Source: Prorocentrum cordatum (lineage: Eukaryota > Sar > Dinophyceae > Prorocentrales > Prorocentraceae). Taken from it: 64,000 nucleotides of DNA. A program made the translations under genes and the position numbers. This document shows positions 56,385 to 64,000 of this stretch, piece after piece. How positions within the stretch are numbered: position 1 is the stretch's first letter; every line of letters starts with the position of its first letter. The notes beneath the pieces were generated by a model. It did not search any database. It saw nothing but the letters and a program-made list of their open reading frames with translations, and was not told the origin of the DNA. The stretch is taken from the NCBI GenBank assembly GCA_963575745.1, contig CAUYUJ010004780.1, positions 739,176-803,175 on the forward strand, written 5' to 3'.

Positions 56385-57465
56385 GTGAGATGCGTGCCGA
56401 CATGGCGGGCGGGACCGCTCGCGGGCGATGCCACTGGAGCCTTAGGTGCAGCTCCCTATGGCATAGCCCTATGGGGCCACGCAACGTGCGAGCGGGTCGC
56501 CGACATGGAAGGTGGAACCCCATGTGCGCGTTGCCTCTGGGGCCTTCGGTGGAGCTCCCTATGGGGTCATTAAGCGTGTGAGGGGTGCGCCCAAATCGGT
56601 GTGGAACCGCATGCGGGCGTTGCCACTGGATCCTGAGCTGGAGCTCCCCTTGGGGCCACGAAACGCTGTACTGGGCGGGGGTGACGCATGCGGGCGGTGC
56701 CACTGGGGACTTCGGTGGAGCTCCCGATGGGGCAACGAAACGTGTGGGGTGGTCGCCGACATGGAGGGTGGAACCGCATGCGGGTGCTGCCACTGGGGCC
56801 TTAGGTGGAGCTCCCGATAAGCCCACGAAACGTGTGAGAGGTGCACCGACGTGCAAAATGGAACCGCATGCGGGCCCTGCCAGTGGGGCCTTCGGTGGAG
56901 CTCCCCATCAGGCCACGAAACGTTTCAGAGGTGTGCCGACATTGGGGTGGAACTGCATGCAAGCGTTGCCACTGTGGCCTTCGGTGGAGCTCCCTAGGAG
57001 GCCATAAAACGTGTGAGGGATGCACCGAGATGGAAGGTGGATCCGCATGCGGGCGCTGCCACTGGGGCCTTCGGTAGAGCTCCCTACGGGGCCATGAAAC
57101 GTGTGAGGGGTGCACCGACATGGAGAATGGAACCGCATGCGGGCGCTGCCAGTGGAGCCTTCGGTGGAGCTCCCCATTAGGCCACGAAACGTGTCAGGGG
57201 TGAGCCGACATTGCGGTGGAACCGCATCTGGGCGGTGACACTGGGGCCTTCGTTGGAGCTCCCTATGGGACCACGAAAAGTTCGGGGGGTGCACCGACAT
57301 GGGGGTGGAACTGCATGCGGGCGCTGCTACTGGGGTCCTCGGTGGAGCTCCCTAATCGGCCACGAAACATATGAGGAGCGTGCCGAAATGGGGGTGGAAC
57401 CGCATGCGGGCGCTGCCACTGGGGCACTAGGTGACGCTCCGAATGGGGCCACGAGCGGGATGAGG
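56385..57465 (+). repeat. Satellite array I (about 12 units of 90 bp, diverged)
   Basis: Units contain GGTGGAGCTCCC, GGGGCCACGAAACGTGTGAG, TGGAACCGCATGCGGGCG and TGCCACTGGGGCCTTCGG. The spacing of CGAAACGTG landmarks (for example 56736-56826 and 57095-57185) is 90 bp. The array ends in a GAGG-rich segment, then GGGGCGCTCTCTTCAAAACG and GAGGACCCAACACAGGATGG, a sequence that also follows arrays III and V. Confidence 0.9.
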
Positions 57466-57654
57466 GAGGGGAGGAGGAGAGGAGAGGAAAGCGGGGCGCT
57501 CTCTTCAAAACGAGGACCCAACACAGGATGGTTGGGAACTAGACAACACCCATACACGCACGTCGTCGCGCGCGTGCAGAAATCCGCCAAATCTTAGCCT
57601 GGCGAAGGACCCAACCGTATGCAGTTGCGAGCATGGTCGTTGTGAGTATCTCCG
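57466..57654 (+). repeat. Array-flanking sequence (end of I, start of II)
   Basis: The end-type flank (CTTCAAAACGAGGACCCAAC, GGATGGTTGGGAAC, at 57505-57540) is followed by CGTCGTCGCGCGCGTGC and the start-type flank (CCTGGCGAAGGACCCAACCG, TATGCAGTTGCGAGCATGG, 57597-57636). The same two flanks occur at other arrays. Confidence 0.8.
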
Positions 57655-58305
57655 TGGGTGGATCTCCTTATGGGGCCACGAAGCGCGTGAAGGGTGTGGC
57701 GGGGCCGCCATGCGGGCGCTGCCACTGGGGCCTTAAGTGGAGCTCCCCTGCCACGGAACGTGTGAGGGGGTCGCTGAATTTATGTGGAACCCCGTGCGGG
57801 CTCTGTCACTGGGGCCTTCGGTGGGGATCCATATGGGCTCACGAAACGTGTGAGGGGCATACCGACATGCAAAGTGGAATTTCATGCAGACGCTGCCACT
57901 GGGACTTTCGGTGGACCGCCTAATGGGGCCACGAACCGTGTGAGCGGTGCACCGAAATGGAGGGTGGAACTGCGTGCGGGCGCTGCCACTGGGGCCTTCG
58001 GTGGGGCTCCCTATGTGGCCACGAAACGTGAAGCTCCCTATGGGACCACGAAACGCGTGAGGGTGCACCGAAATGGGGATGGAACTGCATGGGGGCGCTG
58101 CCACTGGGGCCTTAGGTGGACCTCCCTATTGGGCCACGAAGCTTGGGAGGAGTGCCGACATGGAAGGTGTAACTGCATGCGGACGCTGCCACTGGGGCCT
58201 TCGGTGGGCCTCCTGGGCCCACGAAACGTGTGGAGGACGTACCAAACTGGAAGGTGGAACTGAATGCAGCCGCTGCCACTGGGGCCTTCGGTGGAGTTCC
58301 CTAGT
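57655..58305 (+). repeat. Satellite array II (about 7 units)
   Basis: Same unit type as array I and similarly diverged, with one deletion bringing two GGGACCACGAAACG-type words close together near 58025-58050. It ends directly in the 200-bp dispersed repeat instead of the usual end flank. Confidence 0.85.
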
Positions 58306-58520
58306 CAGCGCCACCGCGGCCGCGCCGGTCGCACCAACTTACCTGGCCGTTCTGCGCGCGATTGCGCGCGCCAACGCGGCCACAGCGACGCACCAGCCAG
58401 CGACAAGCAGTCACCGCAATCGCCACCGCATGAGTTTGGCAAACCAAGTTGCGGGCGGGCGGGTTGGATGATTGCGCGAGCAGTGGAGTTGACAACTCCA
58501 AGCTAATCACAATTAGTCGC
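58306..58520 (+). repeat. Dispersed 200-bp repeat, copy 1
   Basis: Matches 60104-60310: CACCGCGGCCGCG, CCTGGCCG(T/C)TCTGCGCGCG, CGCGGCCACA, GCCAGCCAG, GCAAACCAAGT and GCGCGAGCAGT occur in the same order and spacing at roughly 80 percent similarity by eye. Confidence 0.75.
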
Positions 58521-58799
58521 ACCACACAACTTGCAACACATAGAATGCACAACATAAATTGTCATTTTCTCAGGAGAAATTTGACTCGACCACTCCCCCC
58601 ATCCACCCACCCACCCACCACGAGCTTAATCGGTTCCCCCTGGGACATACGACCCTGGCCCATCGCTCATTTATATATAAAAATATGATCATCCCATGGA
58701 TACCCCTTAACGACCCCCCTCCCCCATCCCTGTCAAAACATACTACGCACGCACACCAGTTCATCCAAAATCATCCATGGTCGAAAACCCTTGCCAAGA
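58521..58799. other. Unique spacer
   Basis: AT-richer DNA with CCACCCACCCACC; it ends in sequence similar to 60490-60560 (ACTACGCACGCACAC, AAAATCAT). Confidence 0.5.
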
Positions 58800-59420
58800 A
58801 CAAAATCTTGGCGAAAGGCCCAACCCTATGCAGTTGTGAACACCGCGTTGTGGGTACCGCTGTCGGTGGAGCTCCCTATGGGGCCACGAAACGTATGACG
58901 GGTGTGCAAAAGTGGTCGTCGGGCGCATGCGAACCCTGCCGCTGGGGCCTGCGGTGCAGCTCCCTATGCGGCCACGAAACGTGTGACGGGTGTGCCCAAA
59001 TGGGCGTCGGGCGCATGCGAACCCTGCCACTGGAGCCTTCGGTGGAGCTCCCTATGGGGCCACGATTCGTGTGAATGGTGTGCCAAACTGGTCGTCGGGC
59101 GCATGCGAACCCTGCCACTGGGGCCTCCAGTGCAGCTCCCTATGGGGCCACGAACCGTGTAAGGGGTGCAAACATGGGCGTCGGGCGCATGCGAACCCTG
59201 CCACTGGAGCCTTTGGTAGAACTCCCTATGGGGTCACGAATCGTGTGAGAGGTGTGCCCAATGGGCGTCGGGCGCATGCGAACCCTGCCACTAGGGCCTT
59301 CGGTGGAGCTCCCCATGGGGCCACGAACCGTGTGAGGGGTGTGCCAACTTGGGCGTCGGGTGCATGCGAACCCTGCCACCGGAGCCTTCGGTGCAGCCCT
59401 CTGGGGCCACGAACCGTGGA
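58800..59420 (+). repeat. Satellite array III (about 7 units of 86-88 bp) with start flank
   Basis: The start flank TCTTGGCGAAAGGCCCAACC and TATGCAGTTGTGAAC (58806-58842) is followed by units with GGGGCCACGAAACGTGTGA, GGCGTCGGGCGCATGCGAAC and CCTGCCACTGGAGCC. Landmark spacing is 88 bp (58887, 58975, 59063, 59151), so the period differs from the 90 bp of arrays I and V. Confidence 0.9.
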
Positions 59421-59600
59421 GAGCGGAGGCACGACTGGGAGGAGGGAGGAATGGGAGGAGGACGGAGTAAAGGAGACGCGGGGCGCTGTCTGTGCAAAAC
59501 GAGGACCCAACACCACAGGATGGTTGGGGAAAAAACACACGCGCGCAGCTTCGCACGCGCATGTCGACATGCTTCAAAAATCGCATGCATCGCAACGATT
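59421..59600 (+). repeat. Array end flank after array III
   Basis: A GAGG-rich part, GCGGGGCGCTGTCTGTGCAA, AACGAGGACCCAACACCACA, GGATGGTTGGG, then GCGCGCAGCTTCGCACGCGC. It matches the flanks after arrays I and V. Confidence 0.8.
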
Positions 59601-60103
59601 TCAAGATCGAGCTTCCCCAGAACATCTGAAACACCAATGGTTGCGCAACATGATTGTTAAACAAATGTGTGCGTTTTTGCGAACTCTTGTGAAATCCATG
59701 ATGTTTGTCAACATCGTCGTCAAATGAGATCACGCAGACATCCCACCTGCGCATGTCGAAATCATTCGAACGCCCTTGCGGGCTTGCTGGAGGGTACGAC
59801 CTGTTTCAAATAACACCATGCGGGCCCCCCGTGCGCGTCGGCCGCGTGCGCATGTCGAATCCCCAAAGTCTTCAACACTGACACGTGAAAACCGTCATCG
59901 CCATCGGCGTTACCAACATCGGCGCCGTCATTGACCTTGCACTTGTCATCGTCATCACCACCACCATGAATGCCACTATCAACATCACGTCTGACGTTGT
60001 CGACGTCACCATGATTCCGCGCCCGCCCGGATCACCGATTCGCAGTGGTGAAGTGCCCGCGTGTCCTCGCGGCCTGCGAGACGCGCTGAGAAGTCCCCAG
60101 CGG
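59601..60103. other. Unique spacer
   Basis: No recognisable gene. GCATGTCGAAATCATTCGAA at about 59752 has a near-copy (GCATGTCGAAATCGCTCGAA) at about 60805, showing more dispersed repeat pieces. Confidence 0.5.
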
Positions 60104-60310
60104 AAAGTGCCACCGCGGCCGCGTCGGTCACGCGAAACTACCTGGCCGCTCTGCGCGCGAGCTTGCGTGCGATAGCGCGGCCACAACGATGCGCCAGCCA
60201 GAGCCAATCAGTCATCACAATCGCCGTCGCATTGGTTTTGCAAACCAAGTCGCGGGTGGGTGGATCAGATGATCGCGCGAGCAGTAGAGTTGAGAAGTTC
60301 GAGTTCTGCA
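60104..60310 (+). repeat. Dispersed 200-bp repeat, copy 2
   Basis: Counterpart of 58306-58520, with the same order of landmark words. Confidence 0.75.
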
Positions 60311-60679
60311 TAGTAGAATATCATTTATGTTGTACCATAGTTTTTCTATGTTGTAATGGGGAAAACTATAAATAAAAACGGGAATGCTTCACCTTTTCGT
60401 ATTGCAATTTACACGTGATCCTGCTCAATCGTCCATCCTAAATATGAATATACAATATTCCAGGGGGGGCGGTATCGCCCCCCCGCCATCCTCTGAAAAA
60501 AACTACGCGCGCACACTCGTTTATTAAAAATCAGAAGTTTACACAAACCCCTTGAAAAAAACTAGAACGAAAAGCATACGCGCGCGTCGTCGCGCGCACG
60601 CCGTAATCATTCAAAAACCTTTGGCTTCGGAAGGGTATCAAAATCGAATGTACAAAAAAGGGTTGGGCAACACTGATTT

Positions 60680-60724
<45 letters not shown>

Positions 60725-61024
60725 TGCGCTTGCGAATTCATAATGAGAAAGAATAGGCTGTTCTATATGTTCATAACAGGCTACCGAACGGGCTTTGCGC
60801 GCGGCATGTCGAAATCGCTCGAACGCCCTAGTGCGCGTGCCGTCGCGAGAACCCTTGGCGAAAACATGGGACGAAGTGCACGCGCGCGCGTCGTCGCGCG
60901 CGCATGCCGAAATCATTCACAAATCTTCGGTTCCGGAAGGATTGTTGTAAAGACCGTCCAAAAAATTATCCTGGCGAAGGACCCAACCATATGCAGTTGT
61001 GAGCATCGCAATTGTGAGCATCTT
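60311..61024. repeat. Mosaic of dispersed repeat pieces with a poly(A) tract
   Basis: Contains (CA)n followed by an A-run of about 28 (60684-60722), two copies of GCGCGCGTCGTCGCGCGC (about 60580 and 60883), two related AATCATTCA(A/C)AAA words (about 60605 and 60912) and a start-type flank (CCTGGCGAAGGACCCAACCA, TATGCAGTTGTGAGCAT) at 60970-61008. No gene was recognised. Confidence 0.65.
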
Positions 61025-61090
61025 CTTCGGTGGCGCTCCCTATGGGGCCACGAACCGCATGAGGGGTGCGCCGAAATGTGGCGGGGTACA
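61025..61090 (+). repeat. Satellite array IV (single partial unit)
   Basis: After the start flank comes one unit piece: GGTGGCGCTCCCTATGGGG, CCACGAACCGCATGAGGGG, TGCGCCGAAATG. It is the smallest array and shows the start flank without expansion. Confidence 0.75.
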
Positions 61091-61439
61091 CAACGCAAAG
61101 GAATACGATAGATCTGATTACGAGAGAAAGAACGCGGGTGAGTCAGAGCGCGAGGGAATCTGAGTATGAATGGGTCTGCGCGCGAGTGAATATATTTGCA
61201 TGAATGCGATCATGGAACCGCCTAGTGTAAGTGTCGAGCATGCCTGTCCGAACACACGTGACACTGGGCGTGGCCGCCGCAGGCAGCTTCCGCGGGAACC
61301 CCGACGGCAGCGTCCGCACGTCGCGACGCCCATGTCGGCACGCCTCTTGCGAGGATCGCGCCCGCTTTCGGCTCTTCTTTTCCTTCCTCTTTGCCCGCGC
61401 ACTCCAAAATCCAAGGCTGCGGGCGCAGCGCAGCGCGGA

Positions 61440-61692
61440 GTCCCCGCGACGCGCGCTGGTCGCCCCGGGCGGGGTCCCAGCGACGCGCGCGGGTCGTCCG
61501 CTGCGCGAAGCAGAGAGAGCTGACTAGCTAACTGGCTGGCTGATAGCGGGCAAGTCTCTGACCGCTGGGCAGAGCGACGACGGGCGAACGAGGCGCCGGG
61601 CCCCCCGCAGCACGGAGTTCCCGCGACGCGCGCTGGTCGCCCCGAGAGGGTCCCAGCGACGCGCGCGGGTCGTCCGCGGCGCGAGGCCAAAC
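61440..61692 (+). repeat. Duplicated GC-rich block, 180-bp spacing
   Basis: CCGCGACGCGCGCTGGTCGC, GGGTCCCAGCGACGCGCGCG and GGTCGTCCGC occur at about 61443-61510 and again at about 61621-61690 with few differences. It lies downstream of the helicase-like gene. Confidence 0.75.
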
Positions 61693-61744
61693 AATTAGTC
61701 GGGCAGTCGAGAGAAGGCGCGGCTCGGGGGAGACGCTCCTCAGG

Positions 61745-62019
61745 TCAGGCCTCGCGGATGAACTCGGTGAAGCCGAGCTCCCTGGCGAGGGCCGTCGCTT
61801 CCCTCCTGCGCCGCTTCGTGCGCGCCGCAAACTGCTCCAGCTGCTTCCGCAAGCCCTGCGGCGGCCCTGCCAGGAAGAACTCGATGCGCGGCGCCCGCAT
61901 GAGCAGGAGGTCCTCGTGGCGCGTGGCGCGCGAGAGCAGCACGTAGAGCTCCAGCCACCAGTCGTCGTCCTCCTTCTTGCCGTTCCCTACCTCGTGGCGG
62001 CCGCAATCCAGGATCACGC
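61745..62019 (-). CDS. SF1 helicase-like protein, C-terminal exon
   Basis: 91 codons to a TGA at 61745-61747. VILDCGRHEVG, WWLELYVLLSRATRHEDLLL and MRAPRIEFFLAGPPQGLRKQ follow the order of the last motifs of PIF1/UvrD-type superfamily 1 helicases (Q-G-x-T, V-I-x-D, Y-V-x-L-S-R-A). The tail is helical and basic (KRRRREATALARELGF). The preceding residues ACQGRTMREG come from 62167-62210, so joining the two gives one uninterrupted motif block. ATPase motifs I-III are upstream of the window or lost. It could be a gene fragment nested in RPS7 intron sequence, as it is on the same strand. Confidence 0.65.
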
Positions 62020-62166
62020 CTGGGCGACGTCGACCGAGGGAGCAGCGCGCCGGGCAGCCGACGGCCCAGGGCGAGAGTCCACAGGACCGAGAGATGGTCT
62101 GGCCGCGGACTGCTCGCGCCCCGGAGGTCTGGCCGCCCCCGGAGCGCCGTTCCCCCGCCCCGTCGC
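62020..62166 (-). other. 147-bp intron or introner-like insert in the helicase-like gene
   Basis: The borders read GAAG|GCGACG and CCCAG|GCGTG on the minus strand, so AGGCG is repeated at both ends and a GC-AG splice with AG|G acceptor fits. Next to the borders GGCGACG and CGTCGCC are perfect 7-bp inverted repeats. Removing it joins GRTMREG to VILDCGR. The length is 49 codons without stop, so an unspliced insertion cannot be excluded. Confidence 0.6.
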
Positions 62167-62210
62167 CTTCGCGCATGGTGCGCCCCTGGCACGCCACCGT
62201 GGTGATGACC
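62167..62210 (-). CDS. SF1 helicase-like protein, short upstream exon
   Basis: Encodes ITTVACQGRTMREG; H/A-x-Q-G-x-T is the helicase motif V-like segment before V-I-x-D. The upstream border CGGCAG|GGTC fits an AG|G acceptor, and beyond it begins satellite array V. The array may thus lie in the preceding intron. Confidence 0.5.
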
Positions 62211-62225
62211 CTGCCGTGCGAGAAA

Positions 62226-63445
62226 TGCGGGGGGTGTGCCGAAATGGGTGGGGGTGACGCATGCGGGCGGCGGCACTGAGGCCTTCGGTGGAGCTCCCTA
62301 TGGAGCCACGAAACGTGTGAGGGGTGTGCCGAAATGGGTGTGGGTGACGCATGCGGCCGCGGGCACTGGGGCCTTCGGTGGAGCTCCCTATGGAGCCACG
62401 AAACGTGTGAGGGGTGTGCCGAAATGGGTGTGGGGGACGCATGCGGCCGCGGGCACTGGGGCCTTCGGTGGAGCTCCCTATGGAGCCACGAAACGTGTGA
62501 GGGGTGTGCCGAAATGGGTGTGGGGGACGCATGCGGCCGCGGGCACTGGGGCCTTCGGTGGAGCTCCCTATGGAGCCACGAAACGTGTGAGGGGTGTGCC
62601 GAAATGGGTGTGGGGGACGCATGCGGCCGCGGGCACTGGGGCCTTCGGTGGAGCTCCCTATGGAGCCACGAAACGTGTGAGGGGTGTGCCGAAATGGGTG
62701 TGGGGGACGCATGCGGCCGCGGGCACTGGGGCCTTCGGTGGAGCTCCCTATGGAGCCACGAAACGTGTGAGGGGTGTGCCGAAATGGGTGTGGGGACGCA
62801 TGCGGGCACGCGGGCACTGGGGCCTTCGGTGGAGCTCCCCGGAAACGAAACGTGTGAGGGGTGTGCCGAAATGGGTGTGGGGACGCATGCGGCCGCGGGC
62901 ACTGGGGCCTTCGGTGGAGCTCCCTATGGAGCCACGAAACGTGTGAGGGGTGTGCCGAAATGGGTAGGACTATGTGAGGGGTGTGCCGAAATGGGTGTGG
63001 GGGACGCATGCGGCCGCGGGCACTGGGGCCTTCGGTGGAGCTCCCTATGGAGCCACGAAACGTGTGAGGGGTGTGCCGAAATGGGTGTGGGGGACGCATG
63101 CGGCCGCGGGCACTGGGGCCTTCGGTGGAGCTCCCTATGGAGCCACGAAACGTGTGAGGGGTGTGCCGAAATGGGTGTGGGGGACGCATGCGGCCGCGGG
63201 CACTGGGGCCTTCGGTGGAGCTCCCTATGGAGCCACGAAACGTGTGAGGGGTGTGCCGAAATGGGTATGGGGACGCATGCGGCCGCGGGCACTGGGGCCT
63301 TCGGTGGAGCTCCCTATGGAGCCACGAAACGTGTGAGGGGTGTGCCGAAATGGGTGTGGGGGACGCATGCGGCCGCGGGCACTGGGGCCTTCGGTGGAGC
63401 TCCCTATGGAGCCACGAAACGTGTGAGGGGTGCGCCGAAATGGGC
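62226..63445 (+). repeat. Satellite array V (about 13 nearly identical 90-bp units)
   Basis: The unit carries GTGAGGGGTGTGCCGAAATG, GACGCATGCGGCCGCGGGCA, CTGGGGCCTTCGGTGGAGCT and CCCTATGGAGCCACGAAACG. Landmark AAACGTGTGA stands at 62311, 62401, 62491, 62581 and so on, exactly 90 bp apart. Two units near 62810-62990 carry deletions. The unit is a multiple of three and stop-free, so 30-residue peptide repeats are open on both strands; on the minus strand the frame runs on into the helicase-like exon. It is the youngest, most homogeneous array. Confidence 0.95.
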
Positions 63446-63580
63446 GTTGATGATGATGATGATGGGAGGGGGGAGGAGGCAGCGGGAGGAAGGAAGGAGG
63501 GAGAACGCGGGGCACCGTCTCTTCAAAACGAGGACCCAACACCACAGGATGGTTGGGAACAAAAGAAAATACACGGTTTC
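63446..63580 (+). repeat. Array end flank after array V
   Basis: (GAT)n, a GGAGG-rich part, then CGGGGCACCGTCTCTTCAAA, ACGAGGACCCAACACCACAG, GATGGTTGGGAAC, as after arrays I and III. Confidence 0.85.
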
Positions 63581-63609
63581 GCAGCGCGGACTTTCAACAA
63601 AAGCATGCG

Positions 63610-64000
63610 CGCGCGCTCTTGCGTCGTCGCCGTCGTCGCCGTCCTTCCTCCTCCCTCGTCGTCGTCGTCGTCGCCGTCGTCGTCCTCTGTCTTTCCTCGT
63701 CGTCGTCGTTGTCCTCTTTGGCGTCGTCGTCGTTTCCGTCGTCGTTGTCGCCGTGGTTGTCCTTCCTCCTCCCTCGTCACCGTCGTCGTCCGTCGTCGGC
63801 GTCTTGTCGCCGTCCCCCCTAATTCGTCGTCGCCGTCGTCGTCGTCGTCGTCGCCGTCTTCCCTCCTCCCTCGTCGTCGTCGTCGTCCGCGTCGCCGTCT
63901 TCCATCCGTTTTCGTCGTTCGCGTCGTCGCCGTCCTCCTTCCTCCCTCGTCGTTGTCGTCGTCGCCGTCGTCGTCCTCCCTCTTACCTCGTCGTCGTCGT
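63610..64000 (+). repeat. (GTC)n microsatellite with CTTCCTCC words
   Basis: GTC/CGTC triplets with GCC, GTT and CCTCCCTC interruptions to the window end. Confidence 0.95.

Noticed and set aside
60684-60722. Poly(A) tail of a retrocopied mRNA
   Set aside because: The A-run follows a (CA)n tract and no coding remnant or spliced leader lies upstream; a simple-repeat origin is more likely.
56385-63445. CRISPR-like array
   Set aside because: Units are contiguous 86-90-bp tandem repeats without unique spacers, in eukaryotic DNA.

Overview
The window looks like dinoflagellate nuclear DNA. The evidence is a 22-nt match to the dinoflagellate spliced leader (52646-52667, minus strand), exon junctions that fit GA-AG and GC-AG introns with AG|G borders, very large repeat-filled introns, GC-rich coding with G/C-ending codons, and retroelement families typical of these genomes. 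It is not bacterial: there are no operons, ribosome binding sites or compact genes. Species cannot be fixed from the sequence.

Host genes are few and on the minus strand. Three exons of ribosomal protein eS7 (RPS7) lie at 54090-54197, 37486-37575 and 35277-35348. They join in frame across introns of about 16.5 kb and 2.1 kb, so most of 35-54 kb is RPS7 intron; the first exons and the last short exon were not found. At 61745-62210 is the C-terminal end of a superfamily 1 helicase-like gene, with a 147-bp intron-like insert and a satellite array directly upstream.

The rest is mobile and repetitive DNA. Three long non-LTR retrotransposons are present. LINE-1 (about 14.0-21.2 kb, +) and LINE-2 (about 40.0-46.97 kb, +) belong to one family: an ORF1 with zinc ribbon and acidic coiled coil, an APE-like endonuclease, reverse transcriptase, RNase H and a tandem zinc module at the C-terminus. 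LINE-3 (about 47.5-52.67 kb, -) is a different family with a coiled-coil ORF1, a canonical APE endonuclease and RT, and its 5' end is exactly the spliced leader. A fourth, 5'-truncated RT tail is at 6.2-7.6 kb (-). At 24124-30665 (-) is a tyrosine-recombinase-type (DIRS/Ngaro-like) retroelement with gag-like, RT, RNase H, recombinase-like and C5-methyltransferase-like regions. It is bounded by split direct repeats in the order A1 - ORFs - B1 - A2 - B2. A second methyltransferase-like fragment lies at 7.7-8.35 kb (+). All are broken by frameshifts, many of them at homopolymers.

Between these lie very long microsatellites (TCC, ATC/CAT, TATG, CATA, GTC), minisatellites (ACTGTCCCC, GCGACCCACCC, a 150-bp unit), four copies of a composite repeat that ends in TCC tracts (0, 4.6, 13.0 and 37.8 kb), and five arrays of a 86-90-bp satellite (56.4-63.4 kb) with conserved sequence on both sides. 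Nearly every mobile element borders a microsatellite. No tRNA, rRNA or CRISPR was recognised.
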